DNA from: CALROG01 sp943369755 | GTDB lineage: Bacteria > Pseudomonadota > Gammaproteobacteria > Burkholderiales > Burkholderiaceae_C | Length of the DNA stretch: 64,000 bases | NCBI GenBank assembly: GCA_943369755.1 | Contig: CALROG020000008.1 | Location: forward strand, 1-64,000 | Direction: 5' to 3' | In this document: positions 44,302-52,343 of the stretch, piece by piece | How positions within the stretch are numbered: the stretch's first letter is position 1 | Layout of the letters: the number at the start of each line of letters is the position of its first letter | Notes under the pieces: model-generated | Told to the model about the DNA's origin: nothing | What the model saw: the letters and a program-made list of their open reading frames with translations, nothing else | The model's database searches: none | Position numbers and translations under genes: made by a program

Positions 44302-44808
44302 ATGAAGTACGCTTTATTCATCCCGTTGCTTGCTACGTTTTTGGTAGCAAACAGTTATGCCCAAGCCCGCATTTTCCGCTGCGGCAATGAGTACACCAAC
44401 AACGCCACCGAGGCCCAGGCCCGCGGTTGCAAGCTGGTGGAAGGCGGCAACGTCACCGTTGTCGAGGGCACCCGCGTCAACCCGCCCAATGCGCCGGCGC
44501 CGGTGCGCGTTGCCAATGCTGCGCAAGCCGGCCAGCGCATTGACAGCGGCGAACAGCGCGCCCGCGACAACGACGCCCGCAACATTCTTGAAACTGAACT
44601 GAAGAAGGCCGAAGCGCGCCAGGCCGAGCTGCGCAAGGAATTCAACAACGGCGAGCCCGAAAAAATGGCCAGCGAGTCCCGCAATCATCAGAAATACCTG
44701 GACCGAGTCGCCGAGCTCAAGGCCAGCATCGCCCGCAATGAAAGCGATATTTCCGGCATTCGCCGAGAACTGGGCCGCTCTGGTGCTGCGCCTTCTGGGC
44801 CAAAATAG
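44302..44808 (+). CDS. Exported coiled-coil protein, DUF4124-like start
   Basis: 168 aa with GAGGAGA ribosome site. Signal peptide ends about NSYAQ; the mature protein begins ARIFRCGNEYTNNATEAQAR, resembling DUF4124-type periplasmic proteins with a paired Cys. Residues about 95-150 form a charged coiled coil (ETELKKAEARQAELRKEF). The signal-peptide core (LATFLVA) is encoded by a half-copy of the dispersed repeat. Function unknown; it lies 5 bp before glnL, so may be co-transcribed with nitrogen regulators. Confidence 0.75.
   Translation: MKYALFIPLLATFLVANSYAQARIFRCGNEYTNNATEAQARGCKLVEGGNVTVVEGTRVNPPNAPAPVRVANAAQAGQRIDSGEQRARDNDARNILETELKKAEARQAELRKEFNNGEPEKMASESRNHQKYLDRVAELKASIARNESDISGIRRELGRSGAAPSGPK
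44330..44350 (+). repeat. Half-copy of the 50-bp repeat (left hairpin only)
   Basis: TTGCTAC-GTTTTTG-GTAGCAA is a perfect inverted repeat matching the first 20 bases of the repeat consensus. The right half is not recognisable. Same hydrophobic reading frame as copies A and H. Confidence 0.5.
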
Positions 44809-44813
44809 GCCGC

Positions 44814-45884
44814 TTGGAACCCTCTCGCTCCCAGTCGTCCCTGCGCTTCCAGTCGTTTGACCTGCTTGCCACGCTGGTGGCTGTTGTGCGCAGCGACGGA
44901 GCCGTGCTGTTTGCCAATTCAGCACTCGAAGACGCGCTGGGCACCTCGCGCCGCACCATTGAAGGCTCGCGGTTGCCCGAGTGCTTTACTGAACCTCACA
45001 TTCTGCAAAACGCGCTGGAAGGCGCTGGTAGCAACGAATTTGCCGCGCTGCGCTATGACGCCTGGCTTAAACGCCTGAACTACGACCCGTTGCCGGTGCA
45101 CGTGATCGTGGCCCAGACCGAGCGGCCCGGCGAAATCATCGTCGAGCTGTTGCCGCTGGAAGCCCAGGCCAAGCAGGACCGCGAAGAACGCCTGATCGAC
45201 CAGGCCCAGGCCAACAAGGAACTGATCCGCAACCTGGCGCACGAGATCAAGAACCCGCTGGGCGGCATTCGGGGTGCGGCGCAGTTGCTGCAGATGGAAA
45301 TCGATCCCGGCCTGACCGAATACACCCAGGTGATCATCCACGAGGCCGACCGGCTGCAGACCTTGGTAGACCGCTTGCTGGCGCCGCACCGCCGGCCCCA
45401 TGTTGTGGGCGACGTGAATATCCACGAAGTGTGTGAACGGGTGCGCTCACTGGTGCTGGCCGAGTTCCCCCGCGGCTTGAAAGTGGCGCGTGAGTACGAC
45501 ATCTCGATTCCCGAGTTCCGCGGCGACCGCGAGCAACTGATTCAGGCGGTGCTCAACATCGCCCACAACGCCTGCCAGGTGCTTGCCGAGCGCATGGCCG
45601 ATGGCGACGCACGGCTGATTTTTCGTACCCGCATCGCCAGACAAGTGACATTTGGCAAGCAGCGCTATCGACTGGCACTGGAATTGCATGTCATTGACAA
45701 CGGGCCCGGTGTGCCTGAGTCGATCAAGGACCGAATTTTCTATCCGCTGGTGTCGGGGCGAGAAGGCGGTTCCGGGCTGGGGCTGACGTTGGCGCAAACC
45801 TTTGTTCAGCAGCATCATGGCTTGATCGAGTGTGACAGTGTGCCGGGCCGCACGGACTTCAAGATACTGATTCCGTTGCCCTGA
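44814..45884 (+). CDS. glnL: Nitrogen regulation sensor kinase NtrB
   Basis: 356 aa from TTG 44814. PAS domain near the N-terminus (FDLLATLVAVVRSDGAVLF), H-box NLAHEIKNPLGGIRGAAQLL with H143 as phosphorylation site, and HATPase motifs NIAHNACQV, VIDNGPGVPES and GGSGLGLTLAQ. Phosphorylates NtrC when nitrogen is low, under PII control. The start has only a weak ribosome site, consistent with coupling to the gene 5 bp upstream. Confidence 0.95.
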   Translation: MEPSRSQSSLRFQSFDLLATLVAVVRSDGAVLFANSALEDALGTSRRTIEGSRLPECFTEPHILQNALEGAGSNEFAALRYDAWLKRLNYDPLPVHVIVAQTERPGEIIVELLPLEAQAKQDREERLIDQAQANKELIRNLAHEIKNPLGGIRGAAQLLQMEIDPGLTEYTQVIIHEADRLQTLVDRLLAPHRRPHVVGDVNIHEVCERVRSLVLAEFPRGLKVAREYDISIPEFRGDREQLIQAVLNIAHNACQVLAERMADGDARLIFRTRIARQVTFGKQRYRLALELHVIDNGPGVPESIKDRIFYPLVSGREGGSGLGLTLAQTFVQQHHGLIECDSVPGRTDFKILIPLP

Positions 45885-45916
45885 CTGACCATGATGACCT
45901 GAGGTTTTAAAAAAAC

Positions 45917-47425
45917 ATGAAGCCGATCTGGATAGTTGATGATGACCAGTCGATCCGCTTCGTTCTGGAAAAGGCCTTGCTGCGTGAAGACTTGCCCACC
46001 CGCAGCTTTACCAACCCGCGCGAGGTACTGCAAGCACTTGAAAGCGCCAGCGACGACGACGGCCCTCAAATCCTGGTAAGTGACATCCGCATGCCGGGTG
46101 GCTCAGGCCTTGATTTGCTGGCCAAGGTCAAGGAAAAGCACCCCGGTTTGCCGGTCATCATCATGACCGCGTTCTCTGACCTGGACAGCGCTGTGAGTGC
46201 CTTTCAGGGCGGTGCCTTTGAATACCTGCCCAAGCCGTTTGACTTGCCCAAGGCGGTGGAACTGATCCGCCGTGCGGTGGAAGAAAGCCAGCGCGAAGAG
46301 GTGGCCGAGGAGCGCATGGCGGCGGCACCCGAGATGCTTGGCCAGGCCCCGGCCATGCAGGACGTTTTTCGCGCCATCGGGCGGCTGAGCCAGAGCAATG
46401 TGACGGTGATGATTACCGGCGAGTCAGGCTCGGGCAAAGAGCTTGTGGCGCGGGCGTTGCACAAGCATTCGCCGCGCGCCAATGGCCCTTTTGTGGCCAT
46501 CAACACCGCGGCCATTCCGAAAGACTTGCTTGAAAGCGAACTGTTTGGTCATGAGCGCGGTGCTTTCACCGGGGCCCAAACCATGCGCCGTGGCAGATTT
46601 GAGCAGGCCGAAGGCGGCACTTTGTTCCTTGATGAGATTGGCGACATGCCTTTTGACCTGCAGACCCGTTTGCTGCGGGTGCTGAGCGACGGGCATTTCT
46701 ACCGCGTCGGCGGGCACAGCTCCGTCAAGGCCAATGTGCGCGTGATTGCCGCGACCCACCAGGACCTGGAACTGCGGGTCAAAGAAGGTGCCTTCCGTGA
46801 AGACCTGTTTCACCGCCTCAATGTGATCCGCCTGCGCCTGCCGCGCCTGAGCGACCGCCGCGAAGACGTGCCCATGCTCACCCGGCATTTTTTGCAGCAA
46901 AGCGCCAAGCAATTGGGTGTGGAGCCCAAGCGTATTTCAGACGCTGCACTGGCCCAGCTCGGTGCCTTCGGATTCCCTGGCAACGTGCGCCAGCTTGAGA
47001 ACATCTGCCATTGGCTGACCGTGATGGCACCCGCGCAGGTGATTGAAGCCAAAGACTTGCCGCCGGAAGTGGCACGGCTGCCTGGCGTGCCGCCAGCCGA
47101 CCCAGCTGCGCGCATCGAGGCGGTGGCCCCCACCGCAGCGCCCGCGCCAGACGGTGCCCCGAGCGCTACGGCAGTGGCCATGCCGGTCACCTACGCGGTG
47201 CCTGGCGTCAGCAGTGGCTGGGAAATCGGGCTGGAGTCTGAAGCGATGGAATTGCTGGCCAGCGGTCGCCACGATGTGTGGGACGAACTCACCAAGCGTT
47301 TCGAGTCCAAACTCATTCTCACTGCGCTGGCCAACACCCGAGGTCGGCGGATCGAGGCGGCTCAAAAGCTGGGCATTGGCCGCAACACCATCACCCGCAA
47401 GATCCAGGAGCTAGGGCTGGAGTAG
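45917..47425 (+). CDS. glnG: Nitrogen regulation response regulator NtrC
   Basis: 502 aa. Receiver domain with phospho-acceptor D56 in SDIRMPGGSG; AAA+ domain with Walker A TGESGSGKE, the sigma-54-contacting ERGAFTGAQ loop and an LFLDEIGDM Walker B; C-terminal Fis-type HTH (KLGIGRNTITRKIQELGLE). Activates sigma-54 promoters such as the one before glnA. Between the AAA+ and HTH domains is a Pro/Ala-rich linker (about 390-425). Ends in a 15-bp convergent overlap with xthA. Confidence 0.97.
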   Translation: MKPIWIVDDDQSIRFVLEKALLREDLPTRSFTNPREVLQALESASDDDGPQILVSDIRMPGGSGLDLLAKVKEKHPGLPVIIMTAFSDLDSAVSAFQGGAFEYLPKPFDLPKAVELIRRAVEESQREEVAEERMAAAPEMLGQAPAMQDVFRAIGRLSQSNVTVMITGESGSGKELVARALHKHSPRANGPFVAINTAAIPKDLLESELFGHERGAFTGAQTMRRGRFEQAEGGTLFLDEIGDMPFDLQTRLLRVLSDGHFYRVGGHSSVKANVRVIAATHQDLELRVKEGAFREDLFHRLNVIRLRLPRLSDRREDVPMLTRHFLQQSAKQLGVEPKRISDAALAQLGAFGFPGNVRQLENICHWLTVMAPAQVIEAKDLPPEVARLPGVPPADPAARIEAVAPTAAPAPDGAPSATAVAMPVTYAVPGVSSGWEIGLESEAMELLASGRHDVWDELTKRFESKLILTALANTRGRRIEAAQKLGIGRNTITRKIQELGLE

Positions 47426-48193
47426 CTCCAGCACCACTGGCGTGTGGTCGCTGGGCTTTTCCCACTTGCGTGGCACGCGGTCGATCACGCAGGTTTTCAC
47501 CAGGGGCTTGAGCGCCTCGCTCACCAGGATGTGGTCGATGCGCAGGCCGCGGTTCTTCTGGTAGCCCAGCATGCGGTAGTCCCACCAGCTATAGCTTTTT
47601 TCCGGTTGGTCAAACATCCTGAAGCTGTCGGTCAGTCCCAGCGCCAGCAGTTTGCGGAAATGCTCACGCTCTTGCGTGGTGTGGTGAATGGTCTCGCGCA
47701 GGCCCACCGGGTCGTAGCTGTCGCGGTCCTCGGGTGCCACGTTGAAGTCGCCCAGCAATACCAGCCGGGGATGGCGGGCCATTTGCTCGCGCAGCCAGTC
47801 GTGCAGGGCCTGCAGCCACCGCATCTTGTAGGCAAACTTTTCGCTGCCCGGCTCCTGGCCGTTGACGAAGTAGCCGTTGACGATGCGCAGCTCCCCCAGC
47901 GGCGTGTCCAGCGTTGCGGCAATCACGCGCGACTGTTCGTCGGCAAAACCGGGGATGTTGCGCTCCACCTCGCGCAGCGGTGAGCGGCTCAAAATTGCCA
48001 CGCCGTTGTAGGTTTTTTGGCCGAATGCCGCTGCCTGGTAGCCGGCCGAGCGCAGCGCCTCAAACGGAAACTTGTCGTCCGTCATCTTCAGCTCTTGCAG
48101 GCACAGCAGGTCCACCGGGTTGGTGCCTAGCCAGTCCAGCACATGCTGGTGGCGCGCAGTGAGGGAGTTGACGTTCCAGGTGGCGATTTTCAT
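47411..48193 (-). CDS. xthA: Exodeoxyribonuclease III
   Basis: 260 aa, exonuclease-endonuclease-phosphatase fold: TWNVNSLTARHQHVLDWL, LCLQELKMTDD with the metal-binding Glu, LLGDFNVAPEDRD, and a final SDHTPVVLEL. AP endonuclease/3'-exonuclease of base excision repair. Last gene of the tightly packed ccdA-ccdB-thyA-folA-xthA series; ATGA overlap with folA. Confidence 0.95.
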   Translation of the reverse strand: MKIATWNVNSLTARHQHVLDWLGTNPVDLLCLQELKMTDDKFPFEALRSAGYQAAAFGQKTYNGVAILSRSPLREVERNIPGFADEQSRVIAATLDTPLGELRIVNGYFVNGQEPGSEKFAYKMRWLQALHDWLREQMARHPRLVLLGDFNVAPEDRDSYDPVGLRETIHHTTQEREHFRKLLALGLTDSFRMFDQPEKSYSWWDYRMLGYQKNRGLRIDHILVSEALKPLVKTCVIDRVPRKWEKPSDHTPVVLELLQP

Positions 48194-48684
48194 GCTGCGG
48201 GTGTGCGGTTGTAGCTCACAAAGCTAAAGGGCAGGCCAGTGGCTGACACGTGGCGCTCGCGCGCGACTTCTTTCCAGAGCGCGCCCAGTGGCGGTGCGAA
48301 GGCATCGCCTTCAAAGTCGGCGTCGATCTCGGTGATCTCTGCGCGCTGCGCCAACGGCAGCGCCTGGGCATAGATGTCGGCTCCGCCGAGGATCCATACT
48401 TGCGCAACTTGCTCACATTTTTGTAGCGCCTCATTCAGGTTGTGTGCGGGCTCAGCGCCTGGTTCATTCCAATCCAGAGCGCGTGTGAGGACGATGTTGC
48501 GCCGCCCCGGCAGCGGCCGGAACTTTGGCGGCAGCGAGTCCCAGGTCTTGCGGCCCATGATCACCGGATGGCCCAGCGTAAGAGCCTTGAGGCGCGCCAA
48601 GTCTTGCGCCAATCGCCAGGGGATGGCGTTGTCTTTGCCAATGACGCCGTTGCGTGCCTGCGCCCAGATCAGGTTGATCTGCAT
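48190..48684 (-). CDS. folA: Dihydrofolate reductase
   Basis: 164 aa from ATG 48684. DHFR text: LIWAQARNGVIGKDNAIPWR, catalytic Asp in LAQDLARLK, GHPVIMGRKTWDSLP and VWILGGADIY. Residues in the variable loop and helix before VWILGG (GAEPAHNLNEALQKCE) are encoded by dispersed-repeat copy I, yet the frame and the flanking fold are intact. Regenerates tetrahydrofolate used by ThyA, encoded 2 bp upstream. Confidence 0.95.
   Translation of the reverse strand: MQINLIWAQARNGVIGKDNAIPWRLAQDLARLKALTLGHPVIMGRKTWDSLPPKFRPLPGRRNIVLTRALDWNEPGAEPAHNLNEALQKCEQVAQVWILGGADIYAQALPLAQRAEITEIDADFEGDAFAPPLGALWKEVARERHVSATGLPFSFVSYNRTPAA
48409..48458 (+). repeat. 50-bp dispersed repeat, copy I (inside folA)
   Basis: Plus-strand order: TTGCTCACAT, TTTTGTAGCGCC, TCATTCAG, then TGTGCGGGCTCAGCGC; exactly 50 bp. 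Two or three changes from consensus in each block. It is antisense to folA and translated on the minus strand in the same frame as copy G. Confidence 0.78.
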
Positions 48685-48686
48685 GC

Positions 48687-49520
48687 TCACACCGCCACCG
48701 GTGCCTTGATGGCTCCGTGGCACTGGTAGTCCAGCACCTCGAAGTCTTCGTACTGGTAGTCGAAGATCGAATCGGGCTGGCGTTTGATGTTCAGTGTGGG
48801 GTAGGGGAACGGTGCACGGCTGAGCTGCAACTGCACCTGCTCGTGGTGGTTGCTGTAGATATGGCAGTCGCCACCGGTCCAGATGAAGTCGCCCACGGCC
48901 AGGTTGCATTGTTGCGCCACCATGTGGGTGAGCAGGGCATAGCTGGCAATGTTGAACGGCACGCCCAGAAAAATGTCGGCGCTGCGCTGGTAGAGCTGGC
49001 AGCTCAGTTTGGCCGGCTCGCCCGCCACTTGTGACGGCGCGACATAGAACTGGAAGAACGCGTGGCAGGGCATCAGCGCCATCTTGTTCAGCTCGGCCAC
49101 GTTCCAGGCACTGACGATGATGCGGCGGCTGTCGGGGTTGGTTTTCAGCGTTTTGATGACTTCTGCAATCTGGTCAATGTGGCCACCATCTGGCGTGGGC
49201 CAGCTGCGCCACTGCACGCCGTACACCGGGCCCAGGTCGCCGTCTGCTTTGGCCCATTCGTCCCAGATGCTGACGCCGCGTTCCTTGAGCCAGTTGTTGT
49301 TGGACGAGCCGGTCAGGAACCACAGCAGTTCCTGGATGATGGACTTCAGGTGCACTTTCTTGGTGGTGACCAGCGGGAAGCCCTCGTTCAAGTCAAACCG
49401 CATCTGGTGGCCAAACACGCTGCGCGTGCCGGTGCCGGTGCGATCGGTCTTGGGCGCGCCCGTGGTGTACACGTGGCGCATGAAGTCTTCGTATTGGGAG
49501 CGGACGGGGCGGTTACTCAT
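48687..49520 (-). CDS. thyA: Thymidylate synthase
   Basis: 277 aa. Catalytic Cys in ALMPCHAFFQFYV; also DRTGTGTRSVFGHQMRFDL, CQLYQRSADIFLGVPFN and the FxxxDYQYEDFE C-terminal region. Converts dUMP to dTMP with methylene-tetrahydrofolate. Its ATG directly follows the ccdB stop codon. Confidence 0.97.
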   Translation of the reverse strand: MSNRPVRSQYEDFMRHVYTTGAPKTDRTGTGTRSVFGHQMRFDLNEGFPLVTTKKVHLKSIIQELLWFLTGSSNNNWLKERGVSIWDEWAKADGDLGPVYGVQWRSWPTPDGGHIDQIAEVIKTLKTNPDSRRIIVSAWNVAELNKMALMPCHAFFQFYVAPSQVAGEPAKLSCQLYQRSADIFLGVPFNIASYALLTHMVAQQCNLAVGDFIWTGGDCHIYSNHHEQVQLQLSRAPFPYPTLNIKRQPDSIFDYQYEDFEVLDYQCHGAIKAPVAV

Positions 49521-49835
49521 TCAATAGGCTCCAAAGAGGCATTCCATGGCGGCAATGATCTCACCGCGCTGGCTTTCAAGATTGGTGATGTGTTTGACCA
49601 ATTCGCGGGCCGGGAACGCGGCCAGCGCAGCCGCGTCCAGCACCATTTGCCTGCCCTCGATGTCGAACACGGGGTTCAGGTCCCGCAGCTTCAGACGGTA
49701 CAGCGATGCAGGCCGCAGCGGAATGACCACGCGCGTGTCCAGCCGGTCAATGAAGTTGTTCTGTACGTCCAGCAAGTAAGGCGTGTTTTTGCGCGCAGCG
49801 GCATCCGGGTGCGCGTAGACATCGAAACGGGCCAT
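49521..49835 (-). CDS. ccdB: CcdB-family gyrase-poison toxin
   Basis: 104 aa. CcdB fold text: MARFDVYAHPDAA, PYLLDVQNNFIDRLDTRVVI, PLRPAS and a C-terminal helix ending in an aromatic residue (MECLFGAY); classical CcdB poisons gyrase through its C-terminal Trp-Gly-Ile, so the ending here differs. Starts 2 bp after ccdA and stops exactly at the thyA start. Confidence 0.9.
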   Translation of the reverse strand: MARFDVYAHPDAAARKNTPYLLDVQNNFIDRLDTRVVIPLRPASLYRLKLRDLNPVFDIEGRQMVLDAAALAAFPARELVKHITNLESQRGEIIAAMECLFGAY

Positions 49836-49837
49836 GG

Positions 49838-50077
49838 TCAGAAGCTGCGGTACTTGGCCAGCGGCAGGCCTTCGCGGTTGACGCGCACGTTGTACTCGTC
49901 AATGGCTTCGCGGTTCTCTTCATTCCACTGCTGCCAGTAACGCCGCTTCACCTCTTCGGCCAGCAAGGTTTCCACGGTTTGCGAGATATTCATGCCCATC
50001 TCGCGCGCGGCGTCGAGCACTTTGGCATTGATCGACAGATTGGTGGCTTTCTTCTGGGCATTGTCGAAGTTCAGCAT
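49838..50077 (-). CDS. ccdA: CcdA-family antitoxin
   Basis: 79 aa from ATG 50077. N-terminal ribbon-helix-helix (KATNLSINAKVLDAAREMGM, NISQTVETLLAEEV) for DNA binding and a disordered C-terminal part (WQQWNEENREAIDEYNVRV) that wraps CcdB. A palindromic operator lies 20 bp upstream. Neutralises CcdB and represses the operon with it. Confidence 0.92.
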   Translation of the reverse strand: MLNFDNAQKKATNLSINAKVLDAAREMGMNISQTVETLLAEEVKRRYWQQWNEENREAIDEYNVRVNREGLPLAKYRSF

Positions 50078-50096
50078 GACACGGCTCCATAGGGTT

Positions 50097-50115
50097 TGCG
50101 CATATTCTATGCGCA
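50097..50115. promoter_or_regulatory. ccdAB operator palindrome
   Basis: TGCGCATA-TTC-TATGCGCA, a perfect 8-bp dyad 20 bp before ccdA. Position and symmetry suit a ribbon-helix-helix autorepressor. Confidence 0.75.
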
Positions 50116-50252
50116 TCTATCGTCTAGAAACCCATTGCGACCCTCCCCGGCAAAAGTGAATTGCCCCTGGCATGTGGAAACCCGCAGCCCTACTGGACGC
50201 CGCCAGCAGCACAATCGTCCTCCGGCCCAGAACAATGACAAAGTGAGCACCG

Positions 50253-51593
50253 ATGAACCAGACCAATGCCCCCGGTGCCCAATTCGCGGCAACCACAGAG
50301 CAAGCGCAGCAAGAGCAGTTTCAGGTGCCTGACGATGGCACCACCCTGCACGCCGCCGCGCTGGCCTACCACCGGCCGCAAAACCCCGACGACATCGGCG
50401 GCAAGATCGGCATTGCACTCACCAAGCGGGTGGATTCGATGGACGACCTGTCTCTGGCCTACTCACCCGGTGTGGCCGTGCCCTGTCTGGAGATTGCCCG
50501 TGACCCGGCGCTGGCCTATGAATACACCGCCAAGGGCAATCTGGTGGCGGTCATTACCAACGGCACGGCAGTGCTGGGCCTGGGCAACATCGGCGCGGTG
50601 GCCGGCAAGCCGGTGATGGAGGGCAAGTCGGTTTTGTTCAAGCGCTTTGCCGGGATTGATGCGTTTGACATCGAGATCGACGAGACCGACCCGAAGAAGC
50701 TCATTGAGATCATCGCCAGCCTGCACCCCACATTTGGCGGCATCAACCTGGAAGACATCAAGGCACCCGAGTGTTTTGAGATTGAGCGCGCCCTGCGCGC
50801 ACGCCTGCCCATTCCCGTGTTTCACGACGACCAGCACGGCACGGCAATCGTGGTGGCGGCTGGCCTGATGAACGCGTTGCACCTGCAAGGCAAGAACCTG
50901 GAAGACGTGAAGCTGGTGTGCAACGGTGCGGGTGCTGCGGCCATCGCTTGCCTGGAGCTTCTGGTCAGCCTGGGGCTGAACAAAACCAATGCGCTGGTGT
51001 GCGACTCCAAAGGCGTCATTTACAGCGGCCGCGCCGCCAAGGGGGACGATGGCGAAAAGGCCGCCTGGGCCCGCGACACTGCGGCCCGCACGCTGGCCGA
51101 TGCATTGGTGGGCGCAGACGTGGTGCTGGGCCTGTCGGGGCCCGGTGCGGTGAGCCAGGCCATGGTCAAAAGCATGGCAGCGCGGCCGGTGGTGTTTGGC
51201 CTGGCCAACCCCGAGCCGGAGATCCGCCCCGAACTGGTCATGGCGGTGGCACCCGACGCCATTACCGCCACCGGGCGGTCTGACTACCCCAACCAGGTCA
51301 ACAACGCGCTGTGCTTCCCCTACCTGTTTCGCGCCGCGCTGGACGTGGGCGCGCCGCAGATCAATGAAGCCATGAAAAAGGCGGCCGTGCTGGCGCTGGC
51401 CGAGCTGGCCCGCAGTGACACCGCCTTTGGCCGCAACAAACTGCTGCCCACGCTGTTGGACCCGCGCCTGCTGGAAGCGGTGTCCCTGCGCGTGGCGCAG
51501 GCGGGCGCCGACAGCGGGTTTGCCAGGCGCGGCTTTGAGGCGGGGGCTTATCGGGAGCGGCTGGCGCGGCTGGCGAAGCGGTTGCTTGCCTGA
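50253..51593 (+). CDS. NAD(P)-dependent malic enzyme, short form
   Basis: 446 aa. Malic enzyme N-terminal domain (DDLSLAYSPGVAVPCLEIA, FKRFAGIDAFDIEID), metal-ligand FHDDQHGTAIVVAAG, NAD(P)-binding VCNGAGAAAIACLELL. It stops after the malic domain: the phosphotransacetylase-like C-terminal half of MaeB-type enzymes is missing, without sign of truncation. Converts malate to pyruvate and CO2. Confidence 0.92.
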   Translation: MNQTNAPGAQFAATTEQAQQEQFQVPDDGTTLHAAALAYHRPQNPDDIGGKIGIALTKRVDSMDDLSLAYSPGVAVPCLEIARDPALAYEYTAKGNLVAVITNGTAVLGLGNIGAVAGKPVMEGKSVLFKRFAGIDAFDIEIDETDPKKLIEIIASLHPTFGGINLEDIKAPECFEIERALRARLPIPVFHDDQHGTAIVVAAGLMNALHLQGKNLEDVKLVCNGAGAAAIACLELLVSLGLNKTNALVCDSKGVIYSGRAAKGDDGEKAAWARDTAARTLADALVGADVVLGLSGPGAVSQAMVKSMAARPVVFGLANPEPEIRPELVMAVAPDAITATGRSDYPNQVNNALCFPYLFRAALDVGAPQINEAMKKAAVLALAELARSDTAFGRNKLLPTLLDPRLLEAVSLRVAQAGADSGFARRGFEAGAYRERLARLAKRLLA

Positions 51594-51644
51594 AGCCTTG
51601 TGAAGCCCACGGCCAGCCGCAGGCCAGTTTGCGAGCGTCAGAGC

Positions 51645-52274
51645 CTACAGCGGCGGCCGAACCAGCTCGCACCACGTGGCGACTGAGGGGCGCGACCACT
51701 GGTGATGGGCATAGTGAACGAGCACTTCGGGCATATCGTCCCCGTGCATGACCAGCCGGTTGAGCATGACGGCCAAGTCCACATCGGCGATGGACCAGGC
51801 ACCAAACAGATTGTCTGATCCATCCCCTAACGCGGCTTGTGCAGCAGAAACCAGTTTGTCGCGCGCGCGGCGGCCAACAGCAGAGAGCTCAGGCTTGCGC
51901 GCGCCGTAGAACAGTACCTCGGTCGGGCGTTCCTGGCGCAGCGGCAGAAGATCGCTACGCAGCCAGGCCTGCCATTGCCGCGCCAGTGCCTTGCGCTTTG
52001 GCTCAACGGGGTACAAGGGAGTTCCTCGCCAGGTGTCGTCGATGTACTCTGTGATTGCCGACGACTCGGCCAGTCGGAAGTCACCATGCGCCAGCGCTGG
52101 AATGCGTTGCGTCAGCGACATCGGCGCGTGCGCCGGCACCAGGTGTTGCCCCACCGACAAGTCCAGCGCGGTCATTTCAAAAGGGATGCCTTTTTCATGC
52201 AGGGCGACAAATGCCGACATCGCCCATGGGCTTGCGTACTGGGCGTCGACATACAAATGAACCGGGTTTTGCAT
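51645..52274 (-). CDS. Glutathione S-transferase, YfcF-like
   Basis: 209 aa. N-terminal thioredoxin-like domain (VHLYVDAQYASPWAMSAFVA, RIPALAHGDFRLAESSAITE, with the ES pair that binds glutathione) and an all-helical C-terminal domain with the N-cap motif SIADVDLAVML. Closest recalled subgroup is YfcF. No neighbour shares its direction closely; upstream lies repeat copy C. Confidence 0.87.
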   Translation of the reverse strand: MQNPVHLYVDAQYASPWAMSAFVALHEKGIPFEMTALDLSVGQHLVPAHAPMSLTQRIPALAHGDFRLAESSAITEYIDDTWRGTPLYPVEPKRKALARQWQAWLRSDLLPLRQERPTEVLFYGARKPELSAVGRRARDKLVSAAQAALGDGSDNLFGAWSIADVDLAVMLNRLVMHGDDMPEVLVHYAHHQWSRPSVATWCELVRPPL

Positions 52275-52293
52275 ATCAATTTCGTTTGAATCA

Positions 52294-52343
52294 GGCTGTA
52301 GCCCGCATACAGATTGGTCTACCCACTATCAATCTTGTAGCAC
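52294..52343 (-). repeat. 50-bp dispersed repeat, copy C (3' end of FAD-oxidase gene)
   Basis: Minus strand: GTGCTACAAG, ATTGATAGTGGG, then TATGCGGGCTACAGCC; exactly 50 bp. The FAD-oxidase gene ends in it, reading VLQD and TGA. Confidence 0.9.
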
